This document shows positions 42,250-51,110 of a stretch of 54,822 bases of DNA, piece after piece. The stretch is from DASZHJ01 sp035581425 (GTDB lineage: Bacteria; Pseudomonadota; Alphaproteobacteria; ATCC43930; CGMCC-115725). Where the stretch lies: positions 1 through 54,822 of the forward strand of contig DATJVP010000104.1 of NCBI GenBank assembly GCA_035581425.1. Reading direction: 5' to 3'. Within the stretch, counting starts at the first letter, position 1, and each line of letters begins with the position of its first letter. The position numbers were made by a program, and so were the translations under genes. The notes under the pieces are model-generated. The model made no database searches and had not been told where the DNA came from. It worked only from the letters and a program-made list of their open reading frames with translations.

Positions 42250-43467
42250 CTAGCCGCTGCTGCGCCGGCGTTCGGGGCGATGCTCGGATCGCGTGGCCGG
42301 CGCCTCGGATGCCCGCCCCGCGATTTGCTCCGCCACCAACCCGACGATCTTCTGCGCGTTCGATTTCCACAGGAGCTGACGATCGAAGATCGTGCGGCGG
42401 GCGGCAGCACCCAAGCGCTCGCGCAATGCTCCGTCGGTCGCCATGCGCGAGATCGCAGCCGCCATCGCGTCGGGTTTCTCGGGCTCGAACAAAAGCGCAT
42501 TCGTCTCGTGGCTCAAGATCTCCCGGATATTCGGCTGATCCGGAGCGACGATCGCCCGGGACGATGCCATGTACTCGAAGAGCTTGAGCGGCGAGGCATA
42601 GCTCACCGCGCGCGGCTGCAGCGCGATATCGAAGGCCTCGATGAGGGCCGCGACATCGTCGCGCGCGGCAAGTCCCGTGAAGGTGACGCGGTCGCGCAGG
42701 CCCAACCGGTCGGCCTGACGCTCGAGCTCGCCACGGGCGGGGCCGTCGCCGACGACCAGCAGATGGAGTTCCCGCGGCGTGTCCGGGCGTGCCAGATACT
42801 CGATCACTGAGGCGAGACCGTGCCAGGTCCGAATGAAGCCGGTGAAACCCAGGACGACCTTTCCGGCGAGGCCCAGCGCAGCCTTGGCGCGTTCGGTGTC
42901 GCGACCATCGGGAAACCGCTCGGGATCGATGCCGTTGGGGATGATGGCGACGTGCGTGTCGGAAACGCCCGCGGCCCGCACGTGCTCTGCGAGCACGCCC
43001 GTTACCGGCAAGACCCGCGCAGCGTGCCGCCATGTCCATCTCTCGAGGCGAGTGGCGAGCGACTGCAACGTCAGGCCGCCGAATTCACCGCGCTCCAGAG
43101 CGAGCGGCGAATTCACCTCGAGGAATAGCGGGATTCCCGTTTGCCTGCTGAGCAAGGTCCCTGCCACGAGAAAAAGACCGTAGCGCTCGTAAATGAAGTC
43201 GGGCTGCGCGCGCCGCATCGCGCGCCGGAGGCGGAAATAAGTCGGCAGATTGTAGGCGACTTCCGCGAGCTCGAAGGCGAATTTCGGAAGATGCCGCTTG
43301 ATCGAGGCGGCGACGCGCGATCCCTCGCCGATCGCGGATCGCTCGAATCCCGGCGGCCCCACGACGACGACCTCGTGCCCCTCAGAACGGAATGCGTGAA
43401 TCAGCTCGTCGATGTGGACGGCTTGTCCGTCTCTCGATCCGACGCGGTGGTGATAAAGAATTCTCAA
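42250..43467 (-). CDS. GT4 glycosyltransferase
   Basis: A 405-residue GT-B enzyme. The N-terminus LRILYHHRVGSRDGQAVHID and IYERYGLFLVAGTLL fit the acceptor domain; IIPNGIDPERFPDGRD, LGFTGFIRTWHGLAS, LLVVGDGPARGELE and YASPLKLFEYMASSRAIVAP fit the donor domain. TTG 43467 is the start: its last two bases and the next A form the TGA of the upstream gene, giving a TTGA overlap, and GAAGGG lies upstream. The open frame extends to 44439 but that part is antisense-style noise over the neighbouring gene. Confidence 0.87.
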   Translation of the reverse strand: MRILYHHRVGSRDGQAVHIDELIHAFRSEGHEVVVVGPPGFERSAIGEGSRVAASIKRHLPKFAFELAEVAYNLPTYFRLRRAMRRAQPDFIYERYGLFLVAGTLLSRQTGIPLFLEVNSPLALERGEFGGLTLQSLATRLERWTWRHAARVLPVTGVLAEHVRAAGVSDTHVAIIPNGIDPERFPDGRDTERAKAALGLAGKVVLGFTGFIRTWHGLASVIEYLARPDTPRELHLLVVGDGPARGELERQADRLGLRDRVTFTGLAARDDVAALIEAFDIALQPRAVSYASPLKLFEYMASSRAIVAPDQPNIREILSHETNALLFEPEKPDAMAAAISRMATDGALRERLGAAARRTIFDRQLLWKSNAQKIVGLVAEQIAGRASEAPATRSEHRPERRRSSG

Positions 43468-44573
43468 GGCGCGCGCCCTTCCTCGTCTCCCTGGAAAATC
43501 GCGGCGTATGCCCTGAACATGCGCTCCTGGTCGTATTCCGCCTGCGCCTTTCGGCGGTTGGCGGCGCCGATACGGTCGCGCAATGCCGCATCCGCCAAGA
43601 GCATCTCGATCGCGCCCGCAAGATGTTCGTCGCTCGGCGCGACGAGATAAGGGACGTTCTCCGCGGCGACCATGTGACGGATATCCCCGACATCGGTCGC
43701 GGCGATCGGCAGGCTCGCTGCCATCGCCTCGATAATGGTGTAGGGCATCTGCTCGGTGTCGGACGAGAGCGCGAAGAGATCGAAGGCGGGATAGAGGGTC
43801 TCCGGCTTCTCGACGTGTCCGGCGATCCAGAGCCGGTCCTTGATGCCGAGCTCCACGGCGAGGGATTCCAGCTGCGCACGCTCGGGTCCGTCGCCGACGA
43901 TCGCAAGACGGCAGGATAGGCGTTTGGAGACGCGGCGAAAGGCCAGCAGCAGGCGCTGCAGGTTCTTCTCGCGGCGCAGGGCCGCAACGGTTCCGATGAT
44001 CGGCCCCGATCCCGGGACCTCTGCGGAAATCGCGGGGTTGCGTGGCGCCGCGAAGCGAGCGCAGTCGATGCCGTTCGGGATGTAATGCACTCGCCGCTTG
44101 TCGAGACGCCAGACGGAGGTCGCGATCGTCTCGAGGATTTGCGACGGGACGATCACGCTGCTGCGCCGGAGCACGAGCCGGCGCGTCCAGACGCGACGCC
44201 CCAATTGGCCCCGCGCTTCCTCCGGCCCGAACCCGTCCTCGATGTGCACGTGTCGCGCGACAGCCGGCCAGTTTGCCATCGCCCACTCGATCGCGCCCCA
44301 GTTGTAGGTGACGAGGACATCGGGCTTGAGCGTTTGGAGCGCTCGGCGGAACGTCCGGAGATTCGATAGGGTGCGGCCTTTCCGGATGGCGACGGAAGGA
44401 AGCGTGATGGAGATCGCTGGATCGATGCGGCTTCGGCACTCGTAGCGGCCGTCCATGGCGACGATGAGATGGCTAAATTGGCTGCCGTATCGGTTGGCCT
44501 GTGCGGCAAAGCGCACTTGGGGTCCGCCGACTGCGAAGGTGGAGAAGACATGCAGGAGGTTGCGAGCGCTCAT
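43464..44573 (-). CDS. GT4 glycosyltransferase
   Basis: A 369-residue GT-B enzyme. NLLHVFSTFAVGGPQVRFAA is the Gly-rich acceptor motif; IPNGIDCARFAAPR, IGTVAALRREKNLQRLLLAF, LAIVGDGPERAQLE and LSSDTEQMPYTIIEAMAASL form the donor domain. ATG 44573 makes an ATGA overlap with the upstream fusion gene, showing tight coupling, and the frame beyond it (to 44831) is not needed. It is the middle of a three-gene leftward operon. Confidence 0.88.
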   Translation of the reverse strand: MSARNLLHVFSTFAVGGPQVRFAAQANRYGSQFSHLIVAMDGRYECRSRIDPAISITLPSVAIRKGRTLSNLRTFRRALQTLKPDVLVTYNWGAIEWAMANWPAVARHVHIEDGFGPEEARGQLGRRVWTRRLVLRRSSVIVPSQILETIATSVWRLDKRRVHYIPNGIDCARFAAPRNPAISAEVPGSGPIIGTVAALRREKNLQRLLLAFRRVSKRLSCRLAIVGDGPERAQLESLAVELGIKDRLWIAGHVEKPETLYPAFDLFALSSDTEQMPYTIIEAMAASLPIAATDVGDIRHMVAAENVPYLVAPSDEHLAGAIEMLLADAALRDRIGAANRRKAQAEYDQERMFRAYAAIFQGDEEGRAP

Positions 44574-46693
44574 CCCGGGGCTCGGCGCGAGCGCGGCGCG
44601 TGCACCTCGATGGCGTCCCGAACGAACGTCGCGCGATCGGCAATCGGCCGCCAGCCGAGATCGCGCTTGGCGTCCGCGCAATCCAATTGCGCCTTCATTC
44701 CGCGGGAGAGGAAATCGCGGCGCGTCGGCATGGGTGCCGGACGGCCCGTCGCGCGCTTGATGCACCATTTTAAGAGCTCCACCAGCCAAAGACTGGTCGG
44801 AGACTTCGGGTGAAACCGCAGGGGTCGGCACAGTGCGGAGCCGAGCTCCTCGATGTAGTCGCGCGCGCTCAGCCGGACATCGCCCGCGAGGTTATAGCAG
44901 CGCGTGTCGATTCCCTTCGCCTTCACGGCGAGCGCGATGGCGTCCGCGACGTCCGCGACGGTTACGAAGGGAAGGGGATTGCGGCCGGCATTCCAGCCGA
45001 TGCAGTGCTGCTCGTTGTTGAAGAGCCCGAGTGCGCTGTGAAAGGGCGTGCCGCCATCGCCGACCACGACTGCGGGACGCAGGATCACCAGCGGCAACCG
45101 CTCGTGCGCGGCCATCTCCTGCAGCATCCGGTCGCAGAGTATCTTGGCGCGCGCGTAATCGGCGCGGCTCTCCGGTCGCGGATCGGCCGGCGTCATGCCC
45201 GTGATCCCCGCGGATTGCGGGCCGAGGTAGAGGGACGCCGTCGATCCCACATGGACGAGCCGGCGCACGCCTTGCGCGAGGCACGCTCTCGCGACGCAGG
45301 CCGCGCCGTCGACCATCGCTTTCCGTATGGCCTCGCGCGAACCGCTCGCGCCGCCATGCGCGAGATTGACGACGACCTCCGCCCCGGCAATGGCGGCTGC
45401 AACATCCTCGGGGTTCCCGATGTCGCCGCGATGGAGCGTGACCGGATCGGAGTGGAAGACGCTCGGAAGATTTCGGAGATTGCGCGCCATCACGGAGACG
45501 CGAAGGCCGGACTCCGTCAGGCGCCTTGTCAGATGCGTCCCGATAAATCCGGTTCCGCCGATCACCGCGACGTCGGGCTTTGCGCCTCGCTCAGCGGACC
45601 CGGATTGGCCCGTCGATCCCTGGGCAGGCGCAGAGGGGTGGGGGAGCCGATCTCGGATCTCTTCGCAAAGACGAACGAGCCTCGCGCCGAAACGGCCGTC
45701 GGATTCCGGAGCTCGTCCCTCGTCGAGAGCGCGGTGGAAAGCCGCAATGCTCGCTTTCATGCTCTGGAAGAAGGCGTCGCGCCGGCCGACGAGGCGCAGC
45801 GTCGATAGGCCGTAGTCGCGGGCATTGCGCCAGGTCGCGCGAAGCTGCTGCAGCGCCGTGCGATTGCCCCAGAGGAATTGATCGGCGGCATCGAGCCACC
45901 GGCTTCGACCGGTGGTGGCTACGCTGTTCGCGAGCATATCCGCGACGATCGTGCCGTCATCGCAGATCGCGGTGAGGCGCCAGCACGGGAAGGATTGGCC
46001 GACCGCGAACTGCAGGACCGCGGAGATATCGCGCATGCGTAGCGCCGCCGTTACCTCCGCGAAGAGCGTGACGCCCGGCGCAGGCTCCATCGACGACCCC
46101 GCGAGCACGCTCAGATCCTCGACGTCGCCGCCGAGCGCGACAATCTGTGAGAGCGGGTGCACCGCCTGCTCCAGGAGGAGGTTCTCCGGCGCGTCGAACA
46201 TCCAGTGCCCGAACTGCCGCGCCGTGAGCTGGCGCAGCGGCATGTTGTAGAGGCACTGCAGGGACCGCAGCGGTCCCATCGCGCTCGATTGAACGAGCGC
46301 TCGCAATTGCGCGAAGGCCGGATGGAAGACGAAGTTCTGATTGACGCCCAGCGTCGTCCCTGCCGCCGCTGTGATGAGCCGCTCGCACTCTCCCGCGGAG
46401 ACCGCGAGAGGCTTTTCGAGAAGTACGGGCTTTCCCGCCGAGATCAGCGGGAGCGCTGCCGCAAGATGGAGGTTCGGCGGGACGAGGACATGCGCGCAGT
46501 CGATGGCATCAGCGCCGAGCGCCGCCTCCACGGAGGCGAAGGCCGCAGCGCTGCCCACGCGCCTTGCGAGGCCGGTCGCGCGATCGAGATTGGGATCGAC
46601 GATGGCATTGATTTGCACATCCGGCAGCGACGCCAGCACGTCCGCGTGGGTTTGCGCGATGTAGCCCGCGCCCACAAGACAGACACGCCTCAT
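44570..46693 (-). CDS. Gfo/Idh/MocA oxidoreductase fused to NAD-dependent epimerase
   Basis: A 707-residue bifunctional protein. Residues 1 to about 350 are a Gfo/Idh/MocA dehydrogenase: VCLVGAGYIAQTHADVL for NAD(P) binding and GKPVLLEKPLAVSAGECERL for the EKP motif. Residues from about 370 are an extended SDR epimerase/dehydratase with VIGGTGFIGTHLTRRL and YARAK (the YxxxK pair, near 510). The joint suggests consecutive oxidation and epimerisation or reduction of a sugar nucleotide. AGGAG lies 8 nt before ATG 46693; the open frame to 46801 is unlikely to be translated. It leads the operon with two GT4 genes. Confidence 0.85.
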   Translation of the reverse strand: MRRVCLVGAGYIAQTHADVLASLPDVQINAIVDPNLDRATGLARRVGSAAAFASVEAALGADAIDCAHVLVPPNLHLAAALPLISAGKPVLLEKPLAVSAGECERLITAAAGTTLGVNQNFVFHPAFAQLRALVQSSAMGPLRSLQCLYNMPLRQLTARQFGHWMFDAPENLLLEQAVHPLSQIVALGGDVEDLSVLAGSSMEPAPGVTLFAEVTAALRMRDISAVLQFAVGQSFPCWRLTAICDDGTIVADMLANSVATTGRSRWLDAADQFLWGNRTALQQLRATWRNARDYGLSTLRLVGRRDAFFQSMKASIAAFHRALDEGRAPESDGRFGARLVRLCEEIRDRLPHPSAPAQGSTGQSGSAERGAKPDVAVIGGTGFIGTHLTRRLTESGLRVSVMARNLRNLPSVFHSDPVTLHRGDIGNPEDVAAAIAGAEVVVNLAHGGASGSREAIRKAMVDGAACVARACLAQGVRRLVHVGSTASLYLGPQSAGITGMTPADPRPESRADYARAKILCDRMLQEMAAHERLPLVILRPAVVVGDGGTPFHSALGLFNNEQHCIGWNAGRNPLPFVTVADVADAIALAVKAKGIDTRCYNLAGDVRLSARDYIEELGSALCRPLRFHPKSPTSLWLVELLKWCIKRATGRPAPMPTRRDFLSRGMKAQLDCADAKRDLGWRPIADRATFVRDAIEVHAPRSRRAPG

Positions 46694-46930
46694 CCCGAGG
46701 CTCCTGCCTTGATTTCTCCTGCTCGATTGCAGCTTGGTCCGTGTCGCGACTCGCCCGACAAATAGCCCGTCCTGGAAAACGCCCCGAGGCCTGCGCACCA
46801 TATCGCAGGCGATGAAATTTTGCTTCAGCGCTTATGGTTAAGCGTATAACGATAGCGGCAGCAGGGGTTCGCGCGAGCGCATGATGGTCAGCCCCACAAT
46901 GGGTCCGGGAATCGGGCCGCGACGCACAGG
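46694..46930. other. Divergent promoter region
   Basis: This 237-bp spacer separates the leftward sugar-modification operon from the rightward FemAB-like pair and is AT-richer around 46810-46860. It probably holds both promoters. The only clear structure is the inverted repeat at 46829-46844. Confidence 0.5.
46829..46844. promoter_or_regulatory. Inverted repeat, possible operator
   Basis: CGCTTA and TAAGCG form a perfect 6-bp inverted repeat separated by TGGT, placed midway between two divergent operons. It could be an operator, but it may be chance. Confidence 0.3.
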
Positions 46931-48040
46931 ATGAGTGCAATCGAGTCGCGCACAGCCGTATCCGATATCGCCGTTGAGATCGGCCCCTCTGCATCTCTCC
47001 GAACGACAGAATTGCTGTGGCGCGAGCTTGAGGCCCGCGCGTCTCCGTCATTCTTTCTGAGTTGGACCTGGATCGGAACCTGGCTCGAGACGGCGGGTGT
47101 CGAGCCCATGCTGATGATGGCGCGGTCGGGTGGACGAGTCGTCGGACTAGGACTGCTCAACGGGAAGCGGCGCCGGCGCCTCGGCCTGAGTTGGCCGGCG
47201 CTCTCGCTCAACGAGGTCGGAAGCGTCGAGCAGGATTGCATCATGATCGAGGACAACGGGTTCCTCGCGGAGCGCGGCATCGAGGCGAGCGTGACCGCCG
47301 CGTGCCTCGATCATCTCGCCGCGGCGGTTCCGGATTGGCGCGAGTTGCGCCTCGGCGGCGTGCCCTCGACAACGATGGAGAGTGCCGCGGGTTTGGGACT
47401 TCCGCTCCGCATCGAGGCGATGCGGCCCTCGCATTACGTCGACCTTTCGGCATCATCGGGCGACGGCGCCTTGGCGTCCATGAGCGCGAACGCGCGTCAG
47501 CAGGTGAACCGCTCCCTGCGGCTCTATCGCGAGCGGGGCGAGATGGTGCTACGGCCCTCGCACAGCATGGACGAAGCGCTCGCGCGCTTCGCGGAGCTTG
47601 AGCTCCTCCATCAACGCCGTTGGGCGGCAAAGGGAAAGCCCGGCGCGTTTGGCCAGCCGTTCTTCCGCCGCTTTCATCGGGCGCTGCTGGAGCGAGGCCA
47701 TCCCGCGGGCGCCGCCGACGTCCTCCGCATCACCGTGGGCGCGCGGACCTTGGGATTGCTCTATACGTTCTTCCACGACGGCATCGCCTATGCCTATCAG
47801 AACGGGTTCGAGTTCGAAACGGATGCCCGCCTGAAGCCGGGTGTCGTATGCCATTTGCTCGCCATCGAGCACTGCCGACAGGCGGGATTGCGGCGCTATT
47901 GCCTGCTTGCAGGCGACAGCCGGTACAAGCGCAGCCTCGCGAGCGGAAGCTACGATCTCTATTGGCTGTCGCTTCGGCGACCCGATCTCGCGTTTCGGCT
48001 GGAGCGGCTCGCGCGCCGCATCACGGGCCGCGAGGCCTGA
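46931..48040 (+). CDS. FemAB/BioF2-like GNAT acyltransferase
   Basis: A 369-residue double-GNAT-like protein. FFLSWTWIGTWLETAG is typical of the BioF2/FemAB group near the N-terminus. LRLYRERGEMVLRP and ELELLHQRRWAAKGKPGAF lie in the central fold, and LKPGVVCHLLAIEHCRQAG resembles the acceptor-binding region. Such proteins transfer acyl or aminoacyl groups and are frequent in exopolysaccharide loci, including exosortase-linked ones. It overlaps the next gene by one base (TGATG), so the two are co-translated. Confidence 0.8.
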   Translation: MSAIESRTAVSDIAVEIGPSASLRTTELLWRELEARASPSFFLSWTWIGTWLETAGVEPMLMMARSGGRVVGLGLLNGKRRRRLGLSWPALSLNEVGSVEQDCIMIEDNGFLAERGIEASVTAACLDHLAAAVPDWRELRLGGVPSTTMESAAGLGLPLRIEAMRPSHYVDLSASSGDGALASMSANARQQVNRSLRLYRERGEMVLRPSHSMDEALARFAELELLHQRRWAAKGKPGAFGQPFFRRFHRALLERGHPAGAADVLRITVGARTLGLLYTFFHDGIAYAYQNGFEFETDARLKPGVVCHLLAIEHCRQAGLRRYCLLAGDSRYKRSLASGSYDLYWLSLRRPDLAFRLERLARRITGREA

Positions 48041-49131
48041 TGCCGGACCTCGGCAGCTCCCATCGCTTCGAGTTCTTCCCAAGCCTCGCTGCGTTGCCCG
48101 AGGACAGCGCACGGCTCTGGCGGTCGGACTCCGTCGACAGCTATTTCCTGAGCCGCGGCTGGTTCGACTGCCTCGTCGCGGCGGGTCTCGACCCCGGGGA
48201 CGCCGTGGCGATCGGCGCGCTGCAGTCGGCAGACGGCCGGGTGCTCGCGCTCCTGCCGGCGCGGTTCACCGGCGAAGGCGGGTCCAAAGGCCGGCTACGG
48301 GGGCTCACGGGCATGTACGCTTGCCTCTATCGCCCAATCCTGAGCCCGGAGGGGAGCACGGAAGGGGTCGCGCGGTCCCTGGGGCTGCATCTGGGGCAGG
48401 CGCTCTCCTCGCGCGGCTCAGTCGCCCTCGACGCGCTCGACGCCGAGTGGCCGGGGTGGTCCCCCTTCGAGAGCGGGCTCCGGGCGGCGGGTTTTTCGAG
48501 CTTCCGCTATGCCCATTTCGGGAATTGGTCGGAACCGATCGGAGATCGCTCTTTCGAGCAATATCTGGCGGCGCGACCCGGCGCCCTCCGCGAGATTGTG
48601 CGCCGGCGGCAACGTGCCCTCGCGCAGAGCGGGGTGCGATATGCGGTGATCGCGTCGCAGGAGGGGCTCGATGAGGCGATTGCCGATTACGAGGCCATCT
48701 ACGCGCGGAGCTGGAAGCCGGAGGAGCCTTACCCTCGATTCCACGATCGCCTCATGCGCGTCGCTGCCGGCGATGGGGCATTGCGGCTCGGGCTCTGCTA
48801 TGTGGGGGAGCAGCCGGCGGCGGCGCAAATCTGGATCGTCTGGCGGCGTGTCGCGACGGTTCTGAAGCTCGCCCATGACCAGGCGTTCGACCGGTACTCG
48901 CCGGGCTCGGTGTTGCTCGCGCACATGATCCGTCACGTGCTCGAGCGCGATGCGGTCGCAGAGATCGACTTCGGTCGGGGCGACGATCCCTACAAGCGCG
49001 ATTGGGCGACGCGGCGCCGGCAGCGCATTGGCCTGCACGCCGTCAATCCCCGCTCGCCCGCGGGGATTGCTGTGCTATTGCGTCATTACCTTGGCCGCGG
49101 CCTCGCCGCGTTTCGAGGGTGGCGCGGCTGA
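48040..49131 (+). CDS. FemAB/BioF2-like GNAT acyltransferase, second copy
   Basis: A 363-residue protein with the same fold as its upstream neighbour: SYFLSRGWFDCLVAAG, ALREIVRRRQRALAQSGVRY, YEAIYARSWKPEEPYPRFHD, HDQAFDRYSPGSVLLAHMI and EIDFGRGDDPYKRDW. The last motif is typical of FemAB-like acyltransferases of exopolysaccharide loci. ATG 48040 shares a base with the previous stop. The pair may act together or on two positions of the glycan; the acyl donor is unknown. Confidence 0.82.
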   Translation: MPDLGSSHRFEFFPSLAALPEDSARLWRSDSVDSYFLSRGWFDCLVAAGLDPGDAVAIGALQSADGRVLALLPARFTGEGGSKGRLRGLTGMYACLYRPILSPEGSTEGVARSLGLHLGQALSSRGSVALDALDAEWPGWSPFESGLRAAGFSSFRYAHFGNWSEPIGDRSFEQYLAARPGALREIVRRRQRALAQSGVRYAVIASQEGLDEAIADYEAIYARSWKPEEPYPRFHDRLMRVAAGDGALRLGLCYVGEQPAAAQIWIVWRRVATVLKLAHDQAFDRYSPGSVLLAHMIRHVLERDAVAEIDFGRGDDPYKRDWATRRRQRIGLHAVNPRSPAGIAVLLRHYLGRGLAAFRGWRG

Positions 49132-49148
49132 CGAGACCTTTCACCCGT

Positions 49149-49352
49149 TCAGTGGACGCGACGGGCCGCCTCGGCGCGCAGGACGAGATCGTCCAAGGAA
49201 GCGGTGGAGGCGACGGCGCTCCTCAGGATCTCGCGACACTCCTGCAAAATGGGCAGGTCGCGAAGGTCCCTTCGGTCGAGCACATCCATGCGGTCGATCC
49301 GGCGCTCGACAAGGGCAAGCAAAAACTCCGCGGAGCGTTTCGGCAGAATCAT
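49149..49352 (-). CDS. Small hypothetical protein
   Basis: A 67-residue, strongly helical, charged protein (EFLLALVERRIDRMDVLDRR, ILQECREILRSAVASTASLD). No family was recognised. It lies downstream of the membrane protein at 49785-49381 on the same strand with 28 bp between them, and ends 17 bp from the convergent acyltransferase gene. Confidence 0.5.
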   Translation of the reverse strand: MILPKRSAEFLLALVERRIDRMDVLDRRDLRDLPILQECREILRSAVASTASLDDLVLRAEAARRVH

Positions 49353-49380
49353 GCCGCTGTCGCCGCGGCTGCGGGCGCGC

Positions 49381-49785
49381 TCAAGCCCAGATGCCGCGCT
49401 TCCTCACGCGGCTCCGCGTTCCCGGATCGGAGGCGCCGGCGGGCGTTGTTGCGAACCGCGTCTCGGAGATGTGGCTCGCGGTAGCGCCGTTGATCTTGCG
49501 GGCGAGGCGCGCTCGCACCTCCTGGAGATGAGCACGATGGATGTAGACCGAATGCGACTGGCCCATCGTGTCGATCAGCACGAAAGGCCCGGCGAAATCG
49601 CGCTTGCGGCCGTCGGGCGGCATGTTCCCGACGACACAATCGCGCTCCAAGGCGATGAGTGCGATAGCGAGGTCGGCGTATTTTGCGGCGAGCTCCCAGA
49701 AGGCGTCGCGCGCGTGAAAGAAATAGGCCCACGTCGCCAGGGTGACGAGCGCCAATGCAATCACGAGTACGGTCAACCAGGACAT
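49381..49785 (-). CDS. Small membrane-anchored hypothetical protein
   Basis: A 134-residue protein with an N-terminal transmembrane helix (LTVLVIALALVTLATWAYFF) and a soluble part including DFAGPFVLIDTMGQSHSVY. No family was recognised. ATG 49785 is chosen because the helix begins there and GAGAAG lies upstream; an extension to 49863 is open but unlikely. Confidence 0.6.
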   Translation of the reverse strand: MSWLTVLVIALALVTLATWAYFFHARDAFWELAAKYADLAIALIALERDCVVGNMPPDGRKRDFAGPFVLIDTMGQSHSVYIHRAHLQEVRARLARKINGATASHISETRFATTPAGASDPGTRSRVRKRGIWA

Positions 49786-50110
49786 GCTTCTCACTCGAGA
49801 AATACGGCGAGCGAAAGTGCACTGGCTAAACGACCGCTGCGCGTCGGGCTCGATTCCGGCCATCGCCGTGGCGATGTGCGCAGGAGATTGCGCGGCAGGA
49901 CTAGCAGTCGTTAAACGCGGGTTAAGGTCAATCCGAATTGATGGTAAATCCGAAAGTAAAATCGGTGATTTTCATAAAACATCGATCGAAGTCCGGATTG
50001 GGTTCGGCGCCCTTAAACATCTGGTTAGGGTTACTGACATAAAGTCTCCGCGCAGGAGTACGTGCCCAAACCGAGCGTGCTCTTTCGATCCGTTCTCTAG
50101 GTTGTTGCGC
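49786..50110. other. AT-richer intergenic region, no gene seen
   Basis: This 325-bp stretch is noticeably AT-richer from about 49910 to 50045. It should carry the promoter of the leftward gene at 49785. A strong hairpin follows at 50111-50139, so a small RNA reading rightward is conceivable, but no promoter was identified for one. Confidence 0.4.
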
Positions 50111-50139
50111 AAGGCCCCGCCAGCCGTCGGCGGGGCCTT
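50111..50139. terminator. Strong GC hairpin, likely bidirectional terminator
   Basis: AAGGCCCCGCC (50111-50121) pairs perfectly with GGCGGGGCCTT (50129-50139) around a 7-nt loop. The A/T ends help either strand, but there is no long T-run. It lies 15 bp after the stop of the leftward gene at 50155. Confidence 0.65.
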
Positions 50140-50154
50140 GGCCTTTGGGCGATC

Positions 50155-50358
50155 TCAGCGCCGATAATCCGCTTCCTCGGTCCGCATCGCCTGGATCACG
50201 GCATCGGCGATCAATTTCCAGGCCTCGGTGTGCAGCGGCAGCCCCATGTTGCGGGCCTTCAGCGCTTGGAGGGAGGCGTGGCTTGCCGCGCGTTCGCCAT
50301 AGCGGACGATCAGGAGCTCCGCGATCTCCCGTACGGCATCGTTGTGTGTGGCCTCCAT
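50155..50358 (-). CDS. Small hypothetical protein
   Basis: A 67-residue helical soluble protein (DAVREIAELLIVRYGERAAS, HTEAWKLIADAVIQAMR). No family was recognised. It is the last of three closely spaced leftward small genes and is followed by a hairpin terminator. Confidence 0.58.
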   Translation of the reverse strand: MEATHNDAVREIAELLIVRYGERAASHASLQALKARNMGLPLHTEAWKLIADAVIQAMRTEEADYRR

Positions 50359-50371
50359 CTTGGAAGGGCCC

Positions 50372-50515
50372 TTAGGAGGAGGCGGTCATGAGCAGCGTCC
50401 CAAGAAAGACCGCAGCCCCGAGAGCAAGCGCGAGCGCGGGTCCCGTGTAGCGAAGGAAGCCCTGAAGCGTGAGCAGGTAGGGCGTTTTATTTGCGTCGCT
50501 CGAGGACAAGGTCAT
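50372..50515 (-). CDS. 47-residue small membrane protein
   Basis: A small frame that follows the 50731-50528 gene by 12 nt and precedes the 50358-50155 gene by 13 nt. It starts MTLSSSDANKTPYLLTLQGF and continues with a transmembrane helix (YTGPALALALGAAVFLGTLL). GGGAG lies upstream of the ATG with about 8-nt spacing. The position inside an ordered set of small genes supports it. Confidence 0.55.
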   Translation of the reverse strand: MTLSSSDANKTPYLLTLQGFLRYTGPALALALGAAVFLGTLLMTASS

Positions 50516-50527
50516 CTCCGCTTCTCC

Positions 50528-50731
50528 CTAGCGTGCGAGGTGCACCAGAATTTCGGCATCCACCAAGTAAAACACCGATACGATGATCCAGCCGAAGCCC
50601 GCGATCGGATTGAAGGGGCGAGCACGATCGAAGCTGTGCTCGACCACGGGCGTTATAAACCCGCCGACGAACCATGCGACCGCGAGATCCTTGTAAAAGT
50701 CCGCGACCAGCTCGATTGTCTTCGCCTCCAT
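50528..50731 (-). CDS. Small two-helix membrane protein
   Basis: A 67-residue protein with two hydrophobic helices (LAVAWFVGGFITPVV and GFGWIIVSVFYLVDAEILVH). GGGAGG lies just upstream of the ATG. No family was recognised. It heads the three-gene leftward cluster. Confidence 0.62.
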   Translation of the reverse strand: MEAKTIELVADFYKDLAVAWFVGGFITPVVEHSFDRARPFNPIAGFGWIIVSVFYLVDAEILVHLAR

Positions 50732-50757
50732 TCGCCTCCCTCTAGCCGATACGAGAA

Positions 50758-51057
50758 CTAGCGCCGGCTCCCGGAATCGCGGCGTTCGGCGCGCTGCCGA
50801 AGCGAACGCGATTCAGTCGTCACGCCGCTGACGTAGAAGCCGGTCGGACCCTCGGCCTTGCCGGGTTTCGCCGTGAAGAGAATCCCATTGGCGGCAAGCA
50901 GAGCATCGGCCTCCGTCCAGGTGGAGGCTTCGCCGATCGGCACATCGTTCACGAAGACGGTCTTGCGCTGCATGGCGGAAATTACGACGACGTGCCCTCC
51001 GCGGAATCGGTCGCCAATCTCGACATTCTTGCTACCTGAGGGAGGCGAGGGGGGCAA
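50758..51057 (-). CDS. Hypothetical protein, uncertain start
   Basis: A 99-residue frame with a beta-rich centre (GGHVVVISAMQRKTVFVNDV) and ADALLAANGILFTAKPG. No family was recognised. The frame opens with TTG 51057, lacking a good ribosome-binding site, so the true start may lie inside. It ends 26 bp before the next leftward gene. Confidence 0.4.
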   Translation of the reverse strand: MPPSPPSGSKNVEIGDRFRGGHVVVISAMQRKTVFVNDVPIGEASTWTEADALLAANGILFTAKPGKAEGPTGFYVSGVTTESRSLRQRAERRDSGSRR

Positions 51058-51110
51058 GGCATTTGCCCGGAGTCGCGTTGAGCGGTGGGGTCGAGGGGCG
51101 GGTTTGATGT

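Noticed and set aside
43468..44439. N-terminal extension of the 42250-43467 glycosyltransferase frame
   Set aside because: It only overlaps the neighbouring GT4 gene; the TTGA overlap and the GT4 acceptor motif place the start at 43467.
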